A DNA stretch of 8,092 nt from positions 1-8,092 of the forward strand of contig JAMONG010000220.1 in NCBI GenBank assembly GCA_027066595.1, read 5' to 3'. Source of the DNA: Sulfurovum sp. (GTDB lineage: Bacteria; Campylobacterota; Campylobacteria; Campylobacterales; Sulfurovaceae). Numbering within the stretch: the first letter of the stretch is position 1; each line of letters begins with the position of its first letter. Under the pieces are notes generated by a model. The model was not told the DNA's origin. It worked only from the letters and a program-made list of their open reading frames with translations, and ran no database searches. The position numbers and the translations under genes are program-made. Shown here piece by piece: positions 1 to 4,360 of the stretch.

Positions 1-598
1 AACCGTTAAAACAGATAATGTCGGCAACTTTCGGGTCACACTCTTTACCATCTACTTCTACACCAATGACACAAGACTTAAGTCCCATCTGTATCGCGAA
101 GTTTTGCCCAAGACATCTGTCAGGTACAAAGAGTATTTTCTTACCTGTCTCAAGTCCTTTTTCGATGATTTTAAATGCATTAGAAGAGGTACAAACATAC
201 CCTCCCATCTCACCTACTTTTGCTTTGACTGAAGCATCAGAATTGATGTAGGTAATGGGCAAGATGTCTTCTCTGTCTATCCCACGGTCAACCATGTACT
301 GTACAGACTCTTCAAAATATGTCCCGTCCATCATACGTGCCATAGCACAACAGGCAATCTTTGGCATAAGTACACGTTTATCTGGGTCTATCACTTTTAC
401 TGACTGCCCCATAAACCCAACACCACAAAAAACAACCCACTCTTTGCCATCTGCTTGACAACGACGTGCAAGTTCTAAAGAGTCACCTGTAATGTCTGCC
501 ATGTCAAAGACTTCATCACGTTGATAGTAGTGGGCTACTACTGTCACATCTAGCTCTTTCTTCATTCTATTTATTTCTTTTTTATAGTCGATACTCAT
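1..598 (-). CDS. nadA: Quinolinate synthase NadA, N-terminal part (runs off left edge)
   Basis: NadA is a cytoplasmic [4Fe-4S] enzyme that condenses iminoaspartate with dihydroxyacetone phosphate to give quinolinate, the precursor of NAD. The reverse strand from an ATG at 598 reads 199 codons without a stop. It shows the family motif AHYYQRDEVFDMADITGDS (residues 22-40), a VFCGVGFMGQSVK segment (56-68), ACCAMA (82-87) containing the first cluster ligand (Cys84 by alignment to the ligand cysteine of E. coli NadA), and GYVCTSSNA (133-141). The visible part ends in ICFNG, which aligns just before the second ligand cysteine, so that residue should lie immediately outside the window; the third ligand and the C-terminal third are also missing. 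The family is usually about 310-350 residues. The start is supported by an AAGGGA ribosome-binding site at 604-609, five bases before the ATG. It is transcribed divergently from plsY. Confidence 0.97.
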   Translation of the reverse strand, partial: MSIDYKKEINRMKKELDVTVVAHYYQRDEVFDMADITGDSLELARRCQADGKEWVVFCGVGFMGQSVKVIDPDKRVLMPKIACCAMARMMDGTYFEESVQYMVDRGIDREDILPITYINSDASVKAKVGEMGGYVCTSSNAFKIIEKGLETGKKILFVPDRCLGQNFAIQMGLKSCVIGVEVDGKECDPKVADIICFNG

Positions 599-613
599 TA
601 ACATCCCTTTGGG

Positions 614-619
614 TATAAT
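614..619 (+). promoter_or_regulatory. Candidate -10 box for plsY (perfect TATAAT)
   Basis: A perfect TATAAT lies 64 bp upstream of the plsY start. It would begin transcription near 626, giving a leader of about 58 nt whose first bases form the inverted repeat at 627-650. A second candidate is TAAAAT at 645-650, in the right arm of that repeat, with a leader of about 27 nt. I cannot tell which is used; both are plausible. Confidence 0.4.
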
Positions 620-626
620 TGTAGTT

Positions 627-632
627 ATTTTA
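627..632 (-). promoter_or_regulatory. Candidate -10 box for nadA
   Basis: On the minus strand TAAAAT lies at 632-627, in the left arm of the inverted repeat. It would place the transcript start near 620 and leave a short leader of about 22 nt containing the ribosome-binding site. Campylobacterota sigma-70 promoters usually lack a conserved -35 box, so only the -10 is judged. TACAAT at 623-618 is an alternative but leaves little leader. Confidence 0.4.
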
Positions 633-650
633 GCTTAATTCAGCTAAAAT
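627..650. repeat. Perfect 9-bp inverted repeat in the nadA/plsY divergent promoter region
   Basis: ATTTTAGCT (627-635) and AGCTAAAAT (642-650) are exact reverse complements separated by six bases. The repeat sits in the middle of the 85-bp gap between two divergent genes. Each arm holds a TAAAAT -10-like box, one per direction. It could be an operator for a dimeric regulator, a hairpin at the 5' end of a plsY transcript started from 614-619, or simply back-to-back promoters with symmetrical -10 boxes. No T-run makes it a terminator. Confidence 0.6.
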
Positions 651-683
651 TGCACTATAAATAAAAATCGTGGAAGAATTGAA

Positions 684-1307
684 ATGGACTTTTTTACAAA
701 TCAAAATATCATACTTTATCTAGCAGCATATCTCATCGCAGGTATCCCTTTTGGCTATATCTTGGCAAAACAATTTGCAGGTGTAGACATCAAAGAAGCA
801 GGTTCAGGAAACATCGGAGCGACCAATGTACTTCGTGTCGTGAAAGAGCAAGACCCAAAGTTAGCTAAAAAACTTGGAGCCATTACACTCTTTTTAGATG
901 CTATTAAAGGTATGCTTGTCATACTAGTGGCTAAGTATCTTGGTGCTCCAGAAGGTGTACTCTGGACTATAGCCGTACTTGCAGTTGTAGGCCACTGTTT
1001 TTCAGCCTTTTTGTTTTTTGAAGGTGGTAAAGGTGTTGCCACTGGGTTTGGTGTGCTACTTGTCATGATGCCCATCCCTGCACTTATCGCCATAGTCACT
1101 TGGCTAGTAGCTGCAAAGGGTCTTAAAATATCCTCTATCTCTTCACTCATAGGGTTAGTTGCCTTTATCATCGCATCGTATGTGATGTACCCTGAAGTCC
1201 CAGGCATTGGTTCACATGCACCTATTTGGATTATCGCTTTTATTATTTTTTACAAACATGTACCAAACATCGTGCGACTTTTCAACAAAGAAGAGGGAAA
1301 AGTTTAG
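684..1307 (+). CDS. plsY: Acyl-phosphate:glycerol-3-phosphate acyltransferase PlsY
   Basis: PlsY is an inner-membrane enzyme that transfers an acyl group from acyl-phosphate (made by PlsX) to glycerol-3-phosphate, giving lysophosphatidic acid, the first committed step of phospholipid synthesis. The 207-residue length is typical. The three family motifs are visible: IPFGYILA (21-28), GSGNIGATNVLR (40-51, the phosphate-binding glycine-rich loop) and GHCFSAFLFFEGGKGVATG (103-121). Hydrophobic membrane segments lie around residues 8-28, 68-86, 94-112, 122-144, 152-169 and 180-190. The C-terminus KHVPNIVRLFNKEEGK matches the usual cytoplasmic tail. The ATG at 684 follows a GGAAGAA ribosome-binding site at 672-678. 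folB starts three bases after the stop, so the two are very probably cotranscribed, although their pathways are unrelated. Confidence 0.97.
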   Translation: MDFFTNQNIILYLAAYLIAGIPFGYILAKQFAGVDIKEAGSGNIGATNVLRVVKEQDPKLAKKLGAITLFLDAIKGMLVILVAKYLGAPEGVLWTIAVLAVVGHCFSAFLFFEGGKGVATGFGVLLVMMPIPALIAIVTWLVAAKGLKISSISSLIGLVAFIIASYVMYPEVPGIGSHAPIWIIAFIIFYKHVPNIVRLFNKEEGKV

Positions 1308-1310
1308 ATC

Positions 1311-1637
1311 ATGACTATTCATATTGAAGACCTAACCTTTGATGTGATTATCGGTCTACTTGACTTTGAACGAGAGAAGCCACAACGTGTCATCATAGAT
1401 GTTCAAGCTAGTTATGCCTATAGTGATGATAAATTCATAGACTATGCTGATATGGTACTACTTATACAAGCGAAACTCAAAGATGAACGTTATAAACTCT
1501 TAGAAAATGCTCTTCTAGGGATTAAGGACGTACTTTATAGTACGTATCCACAAATAGACTCACTTAACATTAAAATCTCAAAACCTAACATCTTAAGAGA
1601 GTGTACCGTTGCCTTAAGTAAAACTTGGAATTTCTAA
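1311..1637 (+). CDS. folB: Dihydroneopterin aldolase FolB-like
   Basis: FolB cleaves 7,8-dihydroneopterin to 6-hydroxymethyl-7,8-dihydropterin and glycolaldehyde in folate synthesis; it acts in the cytoplasm as an octamer of small tunnelling-fold subunits. This 108-residue protein is slightly short (about 115-125 is usual). It carries the N-terminal strand and turn IEDLTFDVIIGLLDFERE (5-22), LLEN (63-66) and IKISKPN (87-93). By alignment with S. aureus FolB, Glu20, Glu65 and Lys91 match Glu22, Glu74 and Lys100. The catalytic Tyr54 position seems to be Met48 here; Tyr45 is three residues away. Both D40 and the IDY stretch before it are in place, so the alignment is fairly secure. The ribosome-binding site lies inside the end of plsY (AGAGGG). 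The folB call rests on these motifs and on the plsY-folB-hsrA order; a divergent tunnelling-fold pterin enzyme is the alternative. Confidence 0.85.
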   Translation: MTIHIEDLTFDVIIGLLDFEREKPQRVIIDVQASYAYSDDKFIDYADMVLLIQAKLKDERYKLLENALLGIKDVLYSTYPQIDSLNIKISKPNILRECTVALSKTWNF

Positions 1638-1661
1638 AAAATTTCAAAAATTTCATTTTTA

Positions 1662-1670
1662 TGCTATAAT
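1662..1670 (+). promoter_or_regulatory. Extended -10 promoter of hsrA
   Basis: TGCTATAAT is a perfect extended -10 (TG at 1662-1663, TATAAT at 1665-1670). It predicts a start near 1677 and a leader of about 26 nt. The upstream DNA is very A/T-rich, with AATTTC repeated at 1629, 1640 and 1649 (spacings of 11 and 9 bp, close to one helical turn). This fits the phased AT-rich upstream DNA typical of Campylobacterota sigma-70 promoters. Confidence 0.8.
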
Positions 1671-1687
1671 ATTAAACAAATCTTAAA
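1671..1687. promoter_or_regulatory. Candidate HsrA/CosR-type operator at the hsrA start site
   Basis: ATTAAA (1671-1676), five bases, CTTAAA (1682-1687) reads on the minus strand as TTTAAG-n5-TTTAAT. This matches 11 of the 12 specified bases of the direct repeat TTTAAG-n5-TTTAAG that I recall being reported for H. pylori HP1043/HsrA. It directly follows the -10 box and covers the predicted start site, a position expected to repress. The AT-rich context makes a chance match possible. Confidence 0.4.
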
Positions 1688-1702
1688 AAGATAAAGGCTC
1701 TG

Positions 1703-2380
1703 ATGATGAGAATTTTGATCATAGAAGAAGAAGTAGAATTGGGAAAAGCTCTTTCTGATACGTTAATAGAACAAGGTTATCAGGCTGATATTGCTGAAAA
1801 TATGGGTGATGCAAAGTACTATCTTGATATTAGAAATTATGACCTAGTATTGCTTGCATGGAAGCATGATAACGAAAATGGTGTTGATCTTATCTCTACC
1901 ATAAAAACAGATGCTTATAAAACTTCTGTTATCGTTATCTCAGAAAGAGAAGATAAAGAGAGTGAGATAAAAGCACTGCGTTCAGGTGCAGATGATTTCA
2001 TTAGAAAACCTCTTGATAATGATATTTTACTTGTTCGTATAGAAGCCAAATTACGTTTTGGTGTCTCTAACATTATAGAAATAGAAGACCTTATCATTAA
2101 CCCTGAAGAAGAGAAAATCATCTACCAAGGTGAAGAGATAGAACTTAAAGGTAAACCTTTTGAAGTGCTTACCCATTTAGCAATACACAAAGATCAAATC
2201 GTCTCTAAAGAACAACTTTTAGATGCCATTTGGGAAGAGCCTGAACTGGTTACGCCAAATGTTATCGAGGTTGCCATTAACCAAATTCGTCAAAAAATGG
2301 ACAAACCACTTGATATTACTACCATTGAAACAGTAAGACGTCGTGGATATAGATTTTGCTTTCCTAAAAAGATTTCCTAA
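1703..2380 (+). CDS. hsrA: Orphan OmpR-family response regulator HsrA/CosR with atypical receiver
   Basis: This is an ortholog of H. pylori HsrA (HP1043) and C. jejuni CosR, essential orphan transcription regulators of growth and oxidative-stress genes that act as dimers without needing phosphorylation. Residues 3-121 form the receiver and about 128-222 the winged-helix DNA-binding domain. Stretches such as KGKPFEVLTHLA, DQIVSKEQLLDAIWEEPE and NVIEVAINQIRQKMDKPL appear essentially as I recall them in HsrA. In the receiver the canonical DLVLLDW is DLVLLAW, so Ala52 replaces the phosphoacceptor Asp. The acidic pair (Glu8, Glu9), switch Ser80 and Lys102 are kept. The only cysteine is Cys219 in YRFCFPK, three residues beyond the conserved RRRGY. 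Two ATGs occur in tandem (1703 and 1706); AAAGG at 1693-1697 serves either, and starting at 1706 gives MRILIIEEE, the more typical N-terminus. It has its own promoter and terminator. Confidence 0.96.
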   Translation: MMRILIIEEEVELGKALSDTLIEQGYQADIAENMGDAKYYLDIRNYDLVLLAWKHDNENGVDLISTIKTDAYKTSVIVISEREDKESEIKALRSGADDFIRKPLDNDILLVRIEAKLRFGVSNIIEIEDLIINPEEEKIIYQGEEIELKGKPFEVLTHLAIHKDQIVSKEQLLDAIWEEPELVTPNVIEVAINQIRQKMDKPLDITTIETVRRRGYRFCFPKKIS

Positions 2381-2397
2381 TACTATCTTAGGAAATC
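2371..2397 (+). repeat. Perfect 10-bp hairpin spanning the hsrA stop codon
   Basis: GATTTCCTAA (2371-2380) pairs exactly with TTAGGAAATC (2388-2397) around a seven-base loop. The left arm contains the last codons and the TAA stop of hsrA. No T-run follows, so it is not an intrinsic terminator by itself. It precedes the terminator hairpin by seven bases. A copy of TTTCCTAA at 2360-2367 could compete for pairing with the right arm. Confidence 0.6.
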
Positions 2398-2404
2398 ACT
2401 TCAT

Positions 2405-2429
2405 AGAGAGGTATTTTACCTCTCTTTTT
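2405..2429 (+). terminator. Intrinsic terminator after hsrA
   Basis: AGAGAGGTA (2405-2413) and TACCTCTCT (2417-2425) form a perfect 9-bp stem with a TTT loop. It is followed by TTTT (2426-2429), giving an uninterrupted T5 run from the last stem base. This is a standard Rho-independent terminator 25 bp downstream of the stop, and it separates hsrA from the ferredoxin-ppx operon. Confidence 0.85.
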
Positions 2430-2501
2430 CAAAAAAACCACACTTATATTTTTTTTCCACTCTTTTTAAATAAACCATAAGCTATCTTGGGTTATAACTC
2501 G

Positions 2502-2507
2502 TATAAA
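2502..2507 (+). promoter_or_regulatory. Candidate -10 box of the ferredoxin-ppx operon
   Basis: TATAAA at 2502-2507 is the best -10 match in the 168-bp gap between hsrA and the ferredoxin gene. It predicts a start near 2514 and a leader of about 35 nt ending in the AAGGGT ribosome-binding site (2539-2544). The upstream DNA is A/T-rich with a T8 run at 2449-2456. The 8-bp palindrome GTTATAAC lies at 2491-2498, directly before the -10. No other gene or RNA is evident in the gap beyond the terminator. Confidence 0.5.
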
Positions 2508-2548
2508 TATATAGAGAGTTACAAATAATAACTTTCACAAGGGTAAAC

Positions 2549-2806
2549 ATGGCATTAGTAATAACTGACGAATGTATCGCGTGTGACGCATGCAGAGAAG
2601 AGTGTCCAAATGAGGCAATCGAAGAGAATGATCCAGTCTATCTTATAGACCCAGATATGTGTACTGAGTGTGTTGGACATTTTGATGAACCTCAATGTAT
2701 CGCAGTTTGTCCTGTAGATTGCATTATTTCTGACCCTGACAATGTTGAGAATGTAGAAGAGCTTATGTTTAAGTACAACAAACTCCAAGAAGAGATAGAG
2801 TCTTAA
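2549..2806 (+). CDS. fdx: 2[4Fe-4S] ferredoxin of the Allochromatium vinosum (Alvin) type
   Basis: This is a low-potential cytoplasmic electron carrier of 85 residues. Cluster I ligands are Cys9, Cys12, Cys15 and Cys19 (CIACDACREECP). The second motif, CTECVGHFDEPQCIAVCPVDC, has the longer loop between the second and third cysteines that defines the Alvin subgroup: Cys38, Cys41, Cys50 and Cys54, with a further Cys58. The acidic C-terminal extension (about residues 62-85) matches the extra helix of that group. Such proteins have very low, unequal cluster potentials. In Campylobacterota the likely partners are pyruvate and 2-oxoglutarate:acceptor oxidoreductases, and in autotrophic members the reductive TCA cycle; this is inference. 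The ATG at 2549 follows AAGGGT with five-base spacing. Only one base separates it from ppx, so the two form an operon. Orthologs are annotated fdxA in H. pylori and fdxB in C. jejuni. Confidence 0.96.
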   Translation: MALVITDECIACDACREECPNEAIEENDPVYLIDPDMCTECVGHFDEPQCIAVCPVDCIISDPDNVENVEELMFKYNKLQEEIES

Positions 2807-2807
2807 G

Positions 2808-4331
2808 ATGGCTAAACGAACTGCTATCATTGATATCGGTTCAAACTCAGCCAGACTTGTTATTTTTGAAAAAACCAGTCGATATGGCTTCCATCTTATC
2901 TGTGAACAAAAATCTAAAGTGCGCATAGGTGAAGGTGCCTATGAAAAAAATAGCTACCTTCAACCTCCAGCGATACGACGTGCCTTTTTAACCCTCAAAT
3001 CTTTCCTTCATACTATAGACAAATATCAAGCCCATAAGACCCTCTGTGTTGCTACCTCCGCACTACGCGATGCACCTAATGGCAAACTCTTTACATCATG
3101 GATAAAAAAAGAGTTGGGGCTATCTATAAAAATTATAGATGGAAAACAAGAAGCCATTTATGGTGCTATCGCTGCTAAAAACCTGCTTCCACTTAAAGAG
3201 GGTATTACCATAGATATAGGTGGGGGTTCTTCAGATATTGCCCTTATTAAAAAAGGCAAAATTGTTGATAGCTATTCGCTCAACATAGGAACAGTAAGAA
3301 TCAAAGAACTCTTCTTTGATAAAGCACTCACATCTATGAATATACATGAAAAAGCAAGAGCATATGTACAGACAGAACTACATCGTCTTCCTAGCCATTT
3401 TAAAGCAAAGTTAGCCATAGGTATTGGTGGAACAGCAAGAACCCTCTCAAAGGCTATTATGAAACGTTCTAACTACCCTTTAGATCAACTTCATGCTTTT
3501 ATCTATACACTTAAAGAACATCGTAAATATTTAGAGGCTATTCCTCTTTCTAGTGCGAAAAATCTTAAAAAATTTAACCTCAAAAAGAACCGTTATGATA
3601 CGATTAGAGAAGGAACACTTATTTTTAATGAGATACTAGAGTATGTGGGTGCAAAAGAAGTCATCTCCTCTTCTGTCGGTGTAAGAGAAGGGGTCTACTT
3701 AGAACAACTTTTACGAGATGATAAACACGCTTTTCCTCAAACGATTAACCCTAGTGTAAACTCTATACTTGATAGATTTAAACCCCTTATCAACATAGAA
3801 AAAAAACGTAAACATAAACTTAAAATTGCTTCATCACTCTATAGGGTTTTACAGTTCCAAATAAAAGATAATATGTCTTATGAACAAGAGTTACTCTATG
3901 CTCTTAAACTGACAAATATTGGTAAAACACTCACGATTTACAAAGCACATCAACATGCTTTTTATATCGCAATGCAAGAGTTAAATTATGGGTTTCATCA
4001 TAAGGAGATTGTACTTATCTCTTTACTTTTACGTATGCACGGCAAAGAACTTCTCAATAAAGATTTATATGAAAAGTATCACGCTTTACTGCCTCAAAAG
4101 CAAGAACTAAAATGGTTAAGTTTTGTCTATACTCTCACTGTATTTTTACATGAAGCTTCTAACTCTGCAACCATTCAATTTAGTTTTGAGAATCAGACGT
4201 TAACCATACGCTCAAACAAGACACTCTACTTGGCAAAAGAGAAAATAAAATCGTTGGAGAAACCTATGGCATTTGCCATCATCGTAAAAGATGAAAGCAA
4301 ACTACCTACACATAAGGCATTGGGGATATAA
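2808..4331 (+). CDS. ppx: Exopolyphosphatase / guanosine pentaphosphate phosphatase, Ppx/GppA family
   Basis: Enzymes of this family remove terminal phosphate from polyphosphate and/or the 5' phosphate from pppGpp, linking phosphate storage with the stringent response; the sequence alone does not settle which substrate is preferred. The 507-residue protein has the ASKHA-fold signatures AIIDIGSNSARLV (6-18), DIGGGSSDIALI (136-147) and GIGGTARTLSKA (205-216), then SSSVGVREGVY (287-297). Glu115 in GKQEA aligns with catalytic Glu121 of E. coli Ppx. The C-terminal part, from about residue 310, corresponds to the HD-like helical domain. There the E. coli MLHEVG stretch reads KLTNIG (367-372), so the HD/HE-type pair is lost, while His381 and His383 remain. 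The length is close to that of E. coli Ppx (513). It starts one base after the ferredoxin stop, and it converges on bamA. A similar ferredoxin-ppx pair is known in H. pylori and C. jejuni. Confidence 0.93.
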   Translation: MAKRTAIIDIGSNSARLVIFEKTSRYGFHLICEQKSKVRIGEGAYEKNSYLQPPAIRRAFLTLKSFLHTIDKYQAHKTLCVATSALRDAPNGKLFTSWIKKELGLSIKIIDGKQEAIYGAIAAKNLLPLKEGITIDIGGGSSDIALIKKGKIVDSYSLNIGTVRIKELFFDKALTSMNIHEKARAYVQTELHRLPSHFKAKLAIGIGGTARTLSKAIMKRSNYPLDQLHAFIYTLKEHRKYLEAIPLSSAKNLKKFNLKKNRYDTIREGTLIFNEILEYVGAKEVISSSVGVREGVYLEQLLRDDKHAFPQTINPSVNSILDRFKPLINIEKKRKHKLKIASSLYRVLQFQIKDNMSYEQELLYALKLTNIGKTLTIYKAHQHAFYIAMQELNYGFHHKEIVLISLLLRMHGKELLNKDLYEKYHALLPQKQELKWLSFVYTLTVFLHEASNSATIQFSFENQTLTIRSNKTLYLAKEKIKSLEKPMAFAIIVKDESKLPTHKALGI

Positions 4332-4347
4332 GGTATAACTTATATCC
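4324..4347. terminator. Hairpin between convergent ppx and bamA, weak bidirectional terminator candidate
   Basis: GGATATAAG (4324-4332) and CTTATATCC (4339-4347) are exact reverse complements around a six-base loop. The left arm includes the ppx stop codon (4329-4331), and the bamA stop lies at 4361-4363. The junction position suggests a shared transcript end, but neither side has a T-run and the stem is A/T-rich, so termination strength is doubtful. Confidence 0.45.
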
Positions 4348-4360
4348 AAGCAAGAGGTAT

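Noticed and set aside
18..458. Two short plus-strand open frames over the nadA region (18-251 and 255-458)
   Set aside because: Both are antisense to nadA, whose minus-strand frame is continuous from 598 to the edge with clear NadA motifs.
755..1207. 150-codon open frame antisense to plsY
   Set aside because: It is the complement of a well-supported plsY frame, its translation matches no recognisable family, and no convincing ribosome-binding site was noted. It is a shadow frame.
2431..2456. A7 and T8 runs in the hsrA-ferredoxin gap as a second terminator
   Set aside because: They could pair only through A-T bases around an 11-base loop with no G/C in the stem, which is not a credible terminator.
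2491..2498. 8-bp palindrome GTTATAAC upstream of the ferredoxin -10 box as an operator
   Set aside because: It is short, AT-rich and does not extend beyond eight bases, so it is expected by chance in such DNA; it is noted only within the promoter entry.
2555..2926. 123-codon open frame antisense to the ferredoxin gene and the start of ppx
   Set aside because: It lies wholly under two genes with intact family motifs, has no recognisable domain, and is explained by their codon content.
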